From contig JANRLT010000065.1 of NCBI GenBank assembly GCA_033762255.1, positions 124,001 through 188,000 of the forward strand: a stretch of DNA of 64,000 nt, given 5' to 3'. Shown piece by piece: positions 15,898 to 25,273 of this stretch. Both the position numbers and the translations under genes were made by a program. How positions within the stretch are numbered: position 1 is the stretch's first letter; every line of letters starts with the position of its first letter. This DNA is from Pirellulales bacterium (GTDB taxonomy: Bacteria; Planctomycetota; Planctomycetia; Pirellulales; JALHPA01). The notes under the pieces are model-generated. The model did not search any database and was not told the DNA's origin. It worked only from the letters and a program-made list of their open reading frames with translations.

Positions 15898-16368
15898 TTA
15901 CCAGGCAAAGTGGGCGAACGCCTTATTCGCATCGGCCATGCGATGGACGTTTTCCCGCTTGGTAATGGCGGCCCCTTCCCGCTTGTAGGCGGCGATAAAT
16001 TCCTCCGCCAGTTTTTCAAACATGGGACGCCCTTTTTTCTCGCGGGCGGCGGCCAGCAACCAACGAATCGCCAGCGATTGCTGACGATTGCGGTTAACCT
16101 GCATCGGCACCTGATACGCGGCTCCGCCAACGCGCTTGCTGCGCACCTCGATGGCTGGTTTGACGTTCTCGACCGCGGTGGTAAACACCTCCAGCGGGTC
16201 GGCGTCCGGCAGCTTTTGCTGAATGATGTCCATCGCATCGTAAAAAATGCCCTGGGCAATGTTTTTCTTGCCGCTGTGCATCAAACAATTGATGAATTTG
16301 CTGACCAATAAAGAGCCGTATTTGGCGTCTTTGTGAAGCGACGTGCGACTGGCGGTAATGCGACCCAT
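15898..16368 (-). CDS. rpsG: 30S ribosomal protein S7
   Basis: Primary 16S rRNA-binding protein that nucleates the head of the small subunit. Start at the ATG at 16366-16368 ([11 protein letters not shown]) gives 156 residues, the usual length. Family motifs: [58 protein letters not shown] and the C-terminal [15 protein letters not shown]. It follows rpsL by about 100 bp on the same strand, the conserved str order, and is followed by a strong terminator. Confidence 0.97.
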   Translation of the reverse strand: MGRITASRTSLHKDAKYGSLLVSKFINCLMHSGKKNIAQGIFYDAMDIIQQKLPDADPLEVFTTAVENVKPAIEVRSKRVGGAAYQVPMQVNRNRQQSLAIRWLLAAAREKKGRPMFEKLAEEFIAAYKREGAAITKRENVHRMADANKAFAHFAW

Positions 16369-16467
16369 AACAACCGGCGATAGGGAAAAGTAATGTTTGG
16401 TAAAGCGATGCAACATACTGGCGGGTCAACCGCCAAACAATAAAGCTCCCGCAACAAAGCAGGGGAA

Positions 16468-16872
16468 CTACTTTTTCTTGGCGGGGGTGCCCCCCTTGGC
16501 GGGAGCGGCCTTTTTTGCGCCATATAAACTGCGGGAACGCTTGCGGTCGGCCACGCCCTGCGTGTCGAGCGCGCCCCGGATAATGTGATAACGCACACCC
16601 GGCAGATCCCGCACGCGGCCGCCACGCACCAGTACGATCGAGTGTTCCTGCAGGTTGTGACCCTCGCCAGGAATATACACGGTCACTTCCTTGCCATTGC
16701 TCAGACGGACCCGCGCGATCTTGCGCAACGCCGAATTCGGCTTCTTGGGGGTCATCGTCTTAACCTGCAAGCACACCCCGCGCTTTTGCGGACATTTGTC
16801 CAACACCGGTGACTTGGTAATCCGACGCTGTACCTTGCGACCGCTCTTAATTAATTGATTGATTGTGGGCAT
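16468..16872 (-). CDS. rpsL: 30S ribosomal protein S12
   Basis: Decoding-centre protein of the small subunit. Start at the ATG at 16870-16872 ([12 protein letters not shown]), 134 residues. The streptomycin-related loops are readable: [11 protein letters not shown] keeps the lysine equivalent to E. coli K42/K43, but the second loop reads [15 protein letters not shown] (codon CGG), with arginine at the position of the lysine known as K87/K88. Replacement of that lysine by arginine gives streptomycin resistance in E. coli and Mycobacterium. The C-terminus has an extra A/K/G/P-rich tail ([15 protein letters not shown]). First gene of the local rpsL-rpsG unit. Confidence 0.97.
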   Translation of the reverse strand: MPTINQLIKSGRKVQRRITKSPVLDKCPQKRGVCLQVKTMTPKKPNSALRKIARVRLSNGKEVTVYIPGEGHNLQEHSIVLVRGGRVRDLPGVRYHIIRGALDTQGVADRKRSRSLYGAKKAAPAKGGTPAKKK

Positions 16873-17118
16873 GAAAATTCCAAACAGGGCTACTGCCAAT
16901 AACCGGCGTAAACAGGCAAATGATTCTGATCGACGGCAAATGCCAGGAGGGATCAGGAATCCTTTAATTTAGCGGTCTTTGGTGGGGTGTCAAGGCTGGG
17001 CGGGGCCCGGCAAATCAGAAAATCCCCGGAGACGAGAGAGCACGTCCGCCAAACAGTATTTTTTGGCCTAGATTGCCTGATCCACCTATTTCACCGCTAT
17101 TTTAAGGGGAAATGGGAG

Positions 17119-17141
17119 GTAGCCCGCCTCCAGCGGGTTAC
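17119..17141 (-). terminator. hairpin after the 17.2-kb hypothetical gene
   Basis: TAGCCCGC (17120-17127) pairs with GCGGGTTA (17133-17140) about 15 bp past the stop codon of the minus-strand gene. The following transcript is CCTCCCATTTCCCC without a clear T run, so termination is uncertain. Confidence 0.35.
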
Positions 17142-17155
17142 GCCTACATCATGGA

Positions 17156-17623
17156 TTACAAGTACATGCCCATGTAACCGCCGGATTCGTCGGCCTTGGC
17201 CTGGAGTTGTTCCGCCCGTTGTTTTGCCTTGTTAAGGTCGCCGGATTGGATATAGAGGTCAAATTCGGCTTGGACGGCGTGATTAACGGTTTCGTGAAAC
17301 CATTCAACAATCGGTTGCCGCAGCCAATCACATGTTTCCCGCAGCAATTCGACCCGCAGATCGGTGGCAATGGTCTGGGCGTCGGATTGATCGGTAAGAA
17401 CGGTCCCTTCAAATTTAAATTCCAACAGACCCTGACCGGGGTGATTGGTCAGTTGAAACGCACAAATGGCGTCATAAAGGTAATAGCTATTAAAGGATCC
17501 ATGCTTTTCCAGGGCGTTTTTGATCCGCTGGCAGCGTTCTTGATATTTGGGAGAGGCGTCCAGCGGTATATCCAACCGGCCAATCGTGCGCAGCGGAAGA
17601 CAAGAAAATGTAATATCTACCAT
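17156..17623 (-). CDS. conserved hypothetical protein
   Basis: Unrecognised soluble protein of 155 residues from the ATG at 17621-17623 (MVDITFSCLPLRTIGRLDIP); an upstream in-frame start would add nine residues. The first 90 residues look mixed alpha/beta, with KYQERCQRIKNALEKHGSFNSYYLYDAICAFQLTNHPGQGLLEFKFEG, and the C-terminal third is helical and charged (DLYIQSGDLNKAKQRAEQLQAKADESGGYMGMYL). No signal peptide or membrane segment. The good codon bias and ordered sequence argue that it is real. It stands alone between rpsL and the small basic protein gene on the same strand. Confidence 0.75.
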   Translation of the reverse strand: MVDITFSCLPLRTIGRLDIPLDASPKYQERCQRIKNALEKHGSFNSYYLYDAICAFQLTNHPGQGLLEFKFEGTVLTDQSDAQTIATDLRVELLRETCDWLRQPIVEWFHETVNHAVQAEFDLYIQSGDLNKAKQRAEQLQAKADESGGYMGMYL

Positions 17624-17896
17624 AGGGCACGCGGGGAAAAAGCGGTGCAAAAATCTGGATCTGCCGCGACGCGCGGCCAGTTACCACCCTTAGCCCCCCA
17701 CCCAGCGGGAGGCCAATATCCAAGCCTGAGACCAGATGCCAGTAACATCCCTGTGATGCCGCAAATTTGACCGCCAAAAAAGATGCAACCTCATGACGGA
17801 GAGTAACCCCCTGGCTAAAGCCCCCAGACGCCACGCGGAGGGGCACAACGGGGATAATCCAGAGCGGCGTTTTTCCGCGGTAGCGCTGCGGCAAGG

Positions 17897-18127
17897 CTAT
17901 TTTTTGCCCCCCTTGGCGGCGGGAGCGGCGGCATCCCCTTCTTCCTTGGCTTTTTTCTTTTTCTTCATGGCCAATTTATACACCCGGACCTTGGGCAGAC
18001 CAAAGGGACTTTGGCCGTCTTGCCATTTTTCCTCGGTTTTGAGCCGGGTAATGCGTTCGGCCCGATTGAGGACGCTTCGCGCACTGGAAGTTCCCCGTTT
18101 AATTTTTAAGCTTTTGTCCATCGTCAT
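17897..18127 (-). CDS. PVC-group small basic protein
   Basis: A 76-residue, very basic protein matching the small basic protein family (TIGR04137) shared by Chlamydiae, Verrucomicrobia and Planctomycetes: MDKSLKIKRG, SVLNRAERITRLKTEEKWQ and SPFGLPKVRVYKL, then a lysine-rich tail (MKKKKKAKEEG). Its function is not established; size and charge suggest RNA or ribosome association. GGAG lies eight bases before the ATG at 18125-18127; a second ATG two codons on is possible. It is one of the better phylum-level markers in the window. Confidence 0.9.
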   Translation of the reverse strand: MTMDKSLKIKRGTSSARSVLNRAERITRLKTEEKWQDGQSPFGLPKVRVYKLAMKKKKKAKEEGDAAAPAAKGGKK

Positions 18128-18400
18128 GGCGGGAACTCCACACTAAAAAATGTCGTAAACAGCAATAGAAATGGCGCGGGGCCAATCAACAGGCCGTAAA
18201 TTTGGGAATTTATCCCCAATGCACGCAAAAATTGGGTAATTCACTAATATAAGAACTACCCGCGGGCGTTTCAAGCCGGTCAACGCCCTGGCCACGGGCG
18301 ACAAAGCGGATTTGAGGCCCTCTCCCAAGATTGCGAGTTCTAATTCATCCGGTTAAGAAAACCTTAGGCACGAATATTAACCCGAGAGCGATTTGTCTGG

Positions 18401-20389
18401 CTATTTGGGATTTGCCGCAGGGGTGTCAGGCGTGGCTGGCACAGGCTCGGAGGTGGCTGGCACAGATTCCGTAGTCGCAGGGGTGGAGTTGGCCGGTTGA
18501 TCAGCCGTTGGGGTGCTTTCGTCGGCACTCTTTTCAGCGGGTTGCTGGTCGGCAGGCAATGTATCTGTAGGTTGTGCGGGCGGGGAGACGCTGTCCGGGG
18601 TTGGGTCCGCGGATTGAGGGGCGGGGGTGGGACCCTCGGGAGGAGCTGATTCTGTGGCGGCTTTGGCGGGATTTGCTTTTTCCGGACTCGTCTGGTCGCT
18701 ACCGGCTGTGGCCGGGTCGGATTTTGCGGGAGCGTCGCCAGCGGGACTGGCGGGGTCAACGGCGGGAGCCGCAGTGGTTGGCTCTGGGGCGGGCTGGCCA
18801 TCGATGCAGTCCGGGGGGAACGGGACCGTGCCGCCATACAATCCCTTTTCCGCGATATCCACCACATCCTGCAACACAAAATTTTCGGGAAATTTTAATT
18901 GCGCGGTTTGCAGGCTTTTGCGGTAAAGCTGGATATCGTCGTTGATTTCCTCGGGGGTGATCGAATCATTCCGCAATAACGGAAAGCGGTTTAAGATACC
19001 GCGCCACAGACACCAGGCTTTTTCATATTCGGCCACGGATTCGTGGGGCTTGCCTGCCTTAAACAGTTGCTTGGCGTCATAAATATGTTGATGCGTGGCC
19101 CGCATGTCCGGCTCGTTCTCGACGATGACGCGGGTCTTCCAATAGTTGTAATTGAGCGGCCCGCGCATGCTATCGACTTCAAATTGCCGCTCTTCCTGGC
19201 GGATAATCTCGTTTGCCAGGTTTTTTGCTTGGGTGCGCACGGCGGGATCCACAGCCTGGTCGGCCAGTTCATGCCAGGTAACCTTGACCTCGTGTTCATG
19301 TTCGCCGGCCAATTGGTATTCCTCGACGGTGCGCTGCAATTTGGGCTTTAACAGGGCGGCGCGGGCCTGGGGATCCGAGACCGCCGCGATTTTTTCCGCG
19401 GTGAGCCGCTCGCGCTCTCCGGGGACCAGATTGTCCAACTGTTTGGACAACTCGGCGATTTTTTCGTCGATAGCCTCCAGCTCCCCCACGGTCGCGACCA
19501 CGCGGGTGTTTTCGATTTCGAACTTGCGATTGGAAAATTCATCCAAATCCTGTTTGGCTTGTTCCCAGGCGGGACGGCCTTTTTCTAATTGGCCTTCCTC
19601 CATCAGCGCCTCGGCATAGCTAATCTGCGACCAGGCGGTTTCCTTATAAAAGAGGTATGGCGTGGTGGTTTTGAGGGGAATCCCGCGATCAATCAGGGCG
19701 TCCGCCTGGTTGGTGGCTTCAATGAATTTATCCTTGGCCACCAGCCAATTGTCGCGTTTTTCCAGGGGGCGGTCGGGGTCGTCCTTGGCATGAAAGAGGT
19801 TCATCCAGTCTTGTTGAAACAACCGCCGATACAGGCGTTTTTCGTCGGCGCGGCCGATTTTGTGGCCGATGTACCAGGCCAGCTTGTGGGGCAGGCGGGC
19901 CTCCGTCTTATTCAGTAAAATGCCTTCCTTTAAAAAATTAAAGCCGACGGTCACTTGCTTGTACCGCGCGCGGTAATCGTCATATTCGACCGAGAGGTTG
20001 TAAGACAGATTATGCGCCTGAAAGTCCCAGACTTTCCAATAATTCGGCTGTAATTTGAGTATCTGCTCCAAGGTGGCGCGCAGGTTCTCCCAGTCTTCCT
20101 TTTTTTGATACTCGTGCGCCTGGCTGGAAAGCTGCGACACGGCCCAGCAGTTCATGCCAAACAACAGTTGCTGCATGGTGGCCCCGGCGGGATCGATCTC
20201 CCCCAGGTTGGCCGTGCTCAGGTTGTATTCATTGCGCAGTTGGGCCAGTTTGCCCGCGTAACCGCCGCCATTGCCGGCGGCGTCGCTAGCCTTGCCGGCG
20301 GGCTGGCCCAAATAAGCCAGGGGCAATAGCAATAGGATAATCCCGCCCAAATAAAGCAATTTACGTTGCCAGCCGCGATCAAAATTCAT
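18401..20389 (-). CDS. membrane-anchored TPR-like protein linked to ABC-2 exporter
   Basis: A 662-residue protein with one N-terminal membrane segment (residues about 11-27, LYLGGIILLLLPLAYLG) and a large helical body. Repeated tryptophan- and aromatic-rich helices (YQKKEDWENLRATLEQILKL, NYWKVWDFQAHNLSYNLSVE) recall TPR-like solenoids. Roughly the last 130 residues are a P/A/T/S/E-rich low-complexity tail (for example APEPTTAAPAVDPASPAGDA). The start codon overlaps the last 4 bp of the upstream permease gene, so the two are translationally coupled. It probably acts on the outer face of the cytoplasmic membrane with the exporter. No enzymatic motif was found. Confidence 0.8.
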   Translation of the reverse strand: MNFDRGWQRKLLYLGGIILLLLPLAYLGQPAGKASDAAGNGGGYAGKLAQLRNEYNLSTANLGEIDPAGATMQQLLFGMNCWAVSQLSSQAHEYQKKEDWENLRATLEQILKLQPNYWKVWDFQAHNLSYNLSVEYDDYRARYKQVTVGFNFLKEGILLNKTEARLPHKLAWYIGHKIGRADEKRLYRRLFQQDWMNLFHAKDDPDRPLEKRDNWLVAKDKFIEATNQADALIDRGIPLKTTTPYLFYKETAWSQISYAEALMEEGQLEKGRPAWEQAKQDLDEFSNRKFEIENTRVVATVGELEAIDEKIAELSKQLDNLVPGERERLTAEKIAAVSDPQARAALLKPKLQRTVEEYQLAGEHEHEVKVTWHELADQAVDPAVRTQAKNLANEIIRQEERQFEVDSMRGPLNYNYWKTRVIVENEPDMRATHQHIYDAKQLFKAGKPHESVAEYEKAWCLWRGILNRFPLLRNDSITPEEINDDIQLYRKSLQTAQLKFPENFVLQDVVDIAEKGLYGGTVPFPPDCIDGQPAPEPTTAAPAVDPASPAGDAPAKSDPATAGSDQTSPEKANPAKAATESAPPEGPTPAPQSADPTPDSVSPPAQPTDTLPADQQPAEKSADESTPTADQPANSTPATTESVPATSEPVPATPDTPAANPK

Positions 20390-22248
20390 GATGCCACCTC
20401 GCGCAGGCGCAGCAGGGCCACGCCAAGCAGAAACGCCGTAAAGGCAAAGAAAAACGCTTGAAAAGCCAATTGGGCCACCAGTTCGCCGGGGATATTAAAT
20501 CCCTGCTGCAATATTGATACGGTGTTGAACTGGTCAAAGTTGGGTATGAGCAGGCGGGTAAAATACATGGTCCACAAAATGGGGCGGTCGACGGACTTGA
20601 TGACGGCGCTTAAGGGGGTTTTCTCGAGGGGCATGATGACATTCATGCCGGTAAATATGCGATACGTGGCCTCCAGCGGACCGCCGCCATAATACTTTTT
20701 GAGCCGGGCCCCTTCTTCCATAAAGAGTTCGCTGGTGGTGATATCGTTGATGAACTGTAAATTCATCCCAAAAATTAAAAATCCAACCGTGCATAAGAGC
20801 GCGACCGGCGCGCTGACCACCGTGCTAAAGAACACGCCGCAACTGACGATGATGAGCATTTGCAGCCACATGCAAAACAGCGCCTTGACCAGATTCCACT
20901 CAAAGGGGATATCGGCCCCCTTGATGTACAAATCACGCTGCGCCATGCCAAAGTATTGTTGGGGGGCGGAACACTGCACGAGAATTTGCAGTTCATGGTC
21001 CGCGCTGACAAAGTCTTCAAATAAATTCCCCTGTCGCAAATTTCCCTCCTTGTCCTGGACCTCGACTAGCAGGGGAATCTCAAACGTGTCGATCTCGTTA
21101 TCCTTGCACAAAAATTCAATCGGACGGCTTTCCACCCGGGTTTGCGGATTGCGCAGCGTAATGGTCCCCGAGAGCGGCCGGTCAATCACCCCCTGCGACG
21201 TGCGAAACACACGAATCGTGCGCTCCAATCGCAACCCCCGCGGAAACCGTTCGGGCGTGATATCCTTAAATGTCCAAATCGCCGCCATCGGGCTGCTCCC
21301 CTCGATGAACGACCGGTACGACCATTCCTTGCCCACGCTGACGCCGCGGTCCTTGGTCTCGTCGTTGTATTCGTCGCGAATTTTTAGGGTCCCCAGTTGC
21401 TGGACCCGCGCCCGCAACAGTTCCTCCGGTTCGCGCAGCGTGTAACTGCCATCGGGATTTTTTATAATTTCATGCCGATGCCCAAACTGAAATTCCGTCC
21501 ACATTTCCTCCACTTTGGGGTCATGCCGCAAAAGGTGAAAATGATCCTGCGCAAGCGTCGTTTTGCCGTTGACCAGCCCCGCTTTTTGACTATTCAGGGC
21601 GGACACCGTTTCCGCGTCCAGGTCATGGGTGTGTTGCAGGCTTAAGACCAAGTAAAAGTAGCTAACGGTCCCCATCACCACCAGCAAAAACGTTCCCAGG
21701 GCCATAAACCCGCATATACGACCCAAAATCAACTCGGATGTGCGAACCGGCTTGGTGGCGACGGTAAAAATGGTTTTGTTTTTGAAGTCCTGGGGAATGC
21801 TAAACACACTGAGAATCAACAGCAAAAACAGCGCTAAGTAGCGCGTGGTAAAACCCAAGGAAAACGTAGTGTATAATTTGCCCGGATCATCGGAATTGGC
21901 GGTTAAGAACAAATTGGAAAAGATCAAAATCGCGGCAAAAATCACCAGCACAAACCAAACTCTCCGCCGCCACGCCTCCAGGATGACCAGCTTTGACAGG
22001 GCGTACACCCGCCGGGGAGAGATACCTATGATGTCAAAAAAAGTGCCCGTTAAGAGATTATAAGTCGCCTCCAGGCTGGCCGCGGGCCCCAACCTCACCA
22101 GCGCGACCAACGCCCCGATTACGGACAATCCCACCAAACCTAAAAACAGGGCAAAGAAGTACCACGTCGGACCTTTTCCCAACAGGATGTCGGTCAGCCA
22201 GTCGTAAAACGGCAGATATTCGTATTCGTAAACCATGCGTATCTTCAA
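20386..22248 (-). CDS. ABC-2 type transporter permease
   Basis: Membrane component of an ABC exporter. Hydrophobic segments lie near residues 30-55, 88-115, 130-150 and 165-200, then a soluble domain of roughly 240 residues (about 210-450) including GTITLRNPQTRVESRPIEFL, and a second membrane block from about 455 to the end. This split arrangement with a large extracytoplasmic insertion fits ABC-2/GldF-like permeases. 620 residues. The ATPase gene is 117 bp upstream on the same strand and the TPR-like gene overlaps its 3' end, so the three form an operon. Cargo unknown. Confidence 0.87.
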   Translation of the reverse strand: MKIRMVYEYEYLPFYDWLTDILLGKGPTWYFFALFLGLVGLSVIGALVALVRLGPAASLEATYNLLTGTFFDIIGISPRRVYALSKLVILEAWRRRVWFVLVIFAAILIFSNLFLTANSDDPGKLYTTFSLGFTTRYLALFLLLILSVFSIPQDFKNKTIFTVATKPVRTSELILGRICGFMALGTFLLVVMGTVSYFYLVLSLQHTHDLDAETVSALNSQKAGLVNGKTTLAQDHFHLLRHDPKVEEMWTEFQFGHRHEIIKNPDGSYTLREPEELLRARVQQLGTLKIRDEYNDETKDRGVSVGKEWSYRSFIEGSSPMAAIWTFKDITPERFPRGLRLERTIRVFRTSQGVIDRPLSGTITLRNPQTRVESRPIEFLCKDNEIDTFEIPLLVEVQDKEGNLRQGNLFEDFVSADHELQILVQCSAPQQYFGMAQRDLYIKGADIPFEWNLVKALFCMWLQMLIIVSCGVFFSTVVSAPVALLCTVGFLIFGMNLQFINDITTSELFMEEGARLKKYYGGGPLEATYRIFTGMNVIMPLEKTPLSAVIKSVDRPILWTMYFTRLLIPNFDQFNTVSILQQGFNIPGELVAQLAFQAFFFAFTAFLLGVALLRLREVAS

Positions 22249-22364
22249 AAAATTGAGCTAGCTATTCGCAACATCAGCCCGCTGGCGTTTGGCCTATTAC
22301 TGGAAAAAATCCTACACACCGCCAGTCCGGTAATAATCCCCCCGGCAGGCGCGAGAATGCGTGA

Positions 22365-23324
22365 TCAACCCTCATCAATCGAGCGGCGGCCGGGTCGGGC
22401 CTCGCTATCGCGCACAATGGCCAAAAAAAGCTCTTCCAGGGTCGTAGTTGGATGATCTAGCCGTTCGACCCGGACGTCATGCCTGGCTAGAACCTGCCGG
22501 ATTTCCGCTTCGCAGGCGGCGGACATGGAAGAGGTGCGCAGCTCGGTCTGGTCGCGCACCTTTAATAGCGAATCCACCCGCCCCAGTTCTTTCAATTCTC
22601 CCTGGTGCAGTATCGCGATTCGGTCGCATACGTCCTGGACATCGGCCAACAAATGGCTGCTCATGAGCACGGTTTTTCCGCGGGCTTTGAGCTTGAGGAT
22701 CAGATCCTTCATCCACCGCGTCCCCAACGGATCCAGCCCGCTGGTAGGTTCGTCCAAGACGATAAGTTCGGGGTCGTTAATCAGCGCCTGCGCTAAGCCA
22801 ATCCGCCGGGTCATCCCCTTGGAATATTCCCGCAGCGGCCGCCGGCGGTCGCGGGCCAGGCCGACTTCTTCGATTAACTGATTGATCCGCTCCCGCCGCA
22901 CATCCGCCGGAATGTTAAACAAGCGCCCGTAAAAATCCAGCGTCTCATCCGCGTTCAAAAATTTGTATAAATACGATTCCTCGGGCAAGTACCCCAAACG
23001 CTCGTTTTTTTCCACGTCGGTCGCCTCGCGGTCAAAGACGAGCGCCTTGCCCGAAGTGGGAAATAACAGCCCCAACAGCAGTTTAATAGTGGTGGTTTTT
23101 CCCGAACCATTTGGCCCCAAGAGACCAAACACCTCCCCCCGCAAGATATTGAGATCCAGCGCTTTTAACGCCCAGACTTTTTGCCTTCCCCAAAAATCGC
23201 GATAGATTTTACTCAGATTGCGGGCCTCGGCGACAATTTCCCGTTTGGGGGGCTGCCCTGGCGAAATAGGTAGGGAAGAGCCGTTTGGGTCGGCAAGCTC
23301 GGCGGTGGCAATAGGACTAGCCAT
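22365..23324 (-). CDS. ABC transporter ATP-binding protein
   Basis: ATPase of the ABC-2 exporter. Walker A is GPNGSGKT (residues 70-77), the Q-loop is in [11 protein letters not shown], the signature is the ABC-2 variant [15 protein letters not shown], Walker B is [12 protein letters not shown] and the switch histidine is in [12 protein letters not shown]. Start placed at the ATG at 23322-23324 (MASPIAT), 319 residues; a TTG eight codons upstream is weaker. The C-terminal 80 residues form the usual extension of drug/Nod-type exporters ([13 protein letters not shown]). First gene of the three-gene operon. Confidence 0.93.
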   Translation of the reverse strand: MASPIATAELADPNGSSLPISPGQPPKREIVAEARNLSKIYRDFWGRQKVWALKALDLNILRGEVFGLLGPNGSGKTTTIKLLLGLLFPTSGKALVFDREATDVEKNERLGYLPEESYLYKFLNADETLDFYGRLFNIPADVRRERINQLIEEVGLARDRRRPLREYSKGMTRRIGLAQALINDPELIVLDEPTSGLDPLGTRWMKDLILKLKARGKTVLMSSHLLADVQDVCDRIAILHQGELKELGRVDSLLKVRDQTELRTSSMSAACEAEIRQVLARHDVRVERLDHPTTTLEELFLAIVRDSEARPGRRSIDEG

Positions 23325-23539
23325 GTTGATTCCGGTAAAAAACGTCAAAACCTAGCAAAACTGCGCCACAGACGCGCGCGGAGGAGGAGTTTATGCCAAA
23401 AATTGCCAAGCTACCCGTAGTTACGCCTCAAATTGCGGGCTAGTTCAGGCGGAGCAGCCGCCCCGGCACTTCGCCCTTCGCTGGCCCCTCCACCCCAGCC
23501 GGCGCACTCCCTGGGCAATCGGCAAAATCTTATCATAAA

Positions 23540-25180
23540 ATGCTTTTGCCCCGGGAACAAGTTCGCGCCCGGGGGATTTGCCCTTTCCTCCCCAGGCGGA
23601 TTCATTTTTTAGCGCGCTTGCGCGCGGGTTGTGGCGTGGCCGGAAGATACAGCAAAGCGATCGATTATCTGCTGGGACGCATCAATTATGAGCGGATCCC
23701 CATGCAGCCGTACCAGCGGGGAGAGTTTCGCCTGGATCGGATGCGGCTGTTGCTGCGGTTGCTGGGAAACCCCCAGGATGAGTACGGGATTGTGCATATT
23801 ACCGGTACCAAGGGAAAAGGCTCGACCGCGGCGCTCTTAAGTGCCATTTTGTCCCGTGAATATCTCACCGGATTGTACACTTCTCCCCATTTAGAACGCT
23901 TTGAAGAGCGGATCCAGATCAACGGCACCCCCTGTGAACCCGCCGAATTTGTCGAGTTAGTCAACCTGGTACGCCACCCAGCCGACCAAATCGACACCGA
24001 TTGTGCCCAGGCCCGGAATTACCGCTTTGACTCCGGACCAACCTATTTTGAATTGACGACCGCCATGGCCCTGCTGCACTTTGCCCGGCGGGGTTGCCAG
24101 CTTGCCGTGGTCGAGGTTGGCCTGGGGGGACGGCTGGACTCTACGAATGTTGTCAAACCGTTGGTGAGTGTGATCACCAATATTAGTTTTGATCATACAA
24201 AACAATTAGGCCGCACCCTGGCGCAGATTGCCTATGAAAAGGGTGGAATCATCAAACCCAACACCCCGATTGTTAGCGGCGTGTTAGCAAATGAACCACG
24301 TCAAGTCATTACGAACATTGCCCTTCGGCAAAATGCCCCATTATCCCAGTTGGGCCAGGACTTTGACTTTTGTTACTTACCGAGTCCCGAAATTGGCACG
24401 CCGGCCCGGGTTGATTATTTTTCCCGAAATTCCGCACAAAGTAACCAGGCTAGTTCCTTAGTTCCCCAGTTCCAAAAGCTAGACCTGGGTTTGTCTGGCA
24501 GACATCAAGCGGCGAATGCTGCCCTGGCCTTGGCAACGATTAGCCGATTGCAAGCCGCCGGTTGGAATGTCTCCACTGCGGCAATCGAAGCTGGATTGGC
24601 AAATTGCCGCTGGCCCGCGCGGATCGAGGTAGTCCGCCAGAACCCGTTGACGATTTTGGATGCGGCCCACAATGAAGCCTCGATTGCCGCCTTATTGGAA
24701 ACCTTGCGCGAGAATTATCCCGGTCGGCAGAAATGGCTGATTTTTGCCACAACCCGCGAAAAGCCCGTTCAACAAATGCTCACCCAGGTGGCGGGGGCCT
24801 TTGACGGCGTGATCTTGACCCAATATGCCCATAACCCGCGAGCCTACCCGCTGCAACAATTGCAGGCGGATTTTTCAGAAATTGTGCAGCGTCGCGCGGG
24901 AAAGAAGGGAGCCACCCCGCAATCCCAGCTTCTGGGAACCGCCGAGGGGTGGGAGATGACCGGTTACCCTGACCGTGGATCGATTCGCCCCTCAACTTCC
25001 CGCTTTACTTTTCGTCGTAAACCGCTTCACGCGCCACGCGCGCTGGCCGTCGCCGACCCCGCGACCGCCTGGGAACTCGCGCAAAATTGGGCCGCAAATG
25101 ATGACGTGATCTGTATTACCGGCTCATTCTTTTTAGCGGCGGAATTGCGCAGTCTGGTGGTCGATTCGCATTCCCGGTGA
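23540..25180 (+). CDS. folC: folylpolyglutamate synthase / dihydrofolate synthase
   Basis: Mur-ligase-like ATP enzyme that adds glutamate to dihydropteroate and to reduced folates. The P-loop is GTKGKGS (residues 89-95), followed by TSPHLERFEERIQING, VEVGLGGRLDSTNV and the FDHTKQLG segment; the second domain has LDAAHNEASI. Family conservation starts near SKAIDYLLGRINYERIP (residue 38). The start is therefore uncertain: the ATG at 23540 has no ribosome-binding sequence, and a GTG at 23636 would begin MAGRYSKAIDYLL and give 514 residues. Even so the protein is longer than usual (about 430) because of a low-similarity stretch near residues 450-505. Convergent with the CHAT gene. Confidence 0.92.
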   Translation: MLLPREQVRARGICPFLPRRIHFLARLRAGCGVAGRYSKAIDYLLGRINYERIPMQPYQRGEFRLDRMRLLLRLLGNPQDEYGIVHITGTKGKGSTAALLSAILSREYLTGLYTSPHLERFEERIQINGTPCEPAEFVELVNLVRHPADQIDTDCAQARNYRFDSGPTYFELTTAMALLHFARRGCQLAVVEVGLGGRLDSTNVVKPLVSVITNISFDHTKQLGRTLAQIAYEKGGIIKPNTPIVSGVLANEPRQVITNIALRQNAPLSQLGQDFDFCYLPSPEIGTPARVDYFSRNSAQSNQASSLVPQFQKLDLGLSGRHQAANAALALATISRLQAAGWNVSTAAIEAGLANCRWPARIEVVRQNPLTILDAAHNEASIAALLETLRENYPGRQKWLIFATTREKPVQQMLTQVAGAFDGVILTQYAHNPRAYPLQQLQADFSEIVQRRAGKKGATPQSQLLGTAEGWEMTGYPDRGSIRPSTSRFTFRRKPLHAPRALAVADPATAWELAQNWAANDDVICITGSFFLAAELRSLVVDSHSR

Positions 25181-25273
25181 ACCGGGCATTTGATGTCTGG
25201 TAATTTTTTCTTGGGGGATACTGGAGAAATATCATGCTCTACGACTCTATTACGCCATGACTCTTATGCGTGA

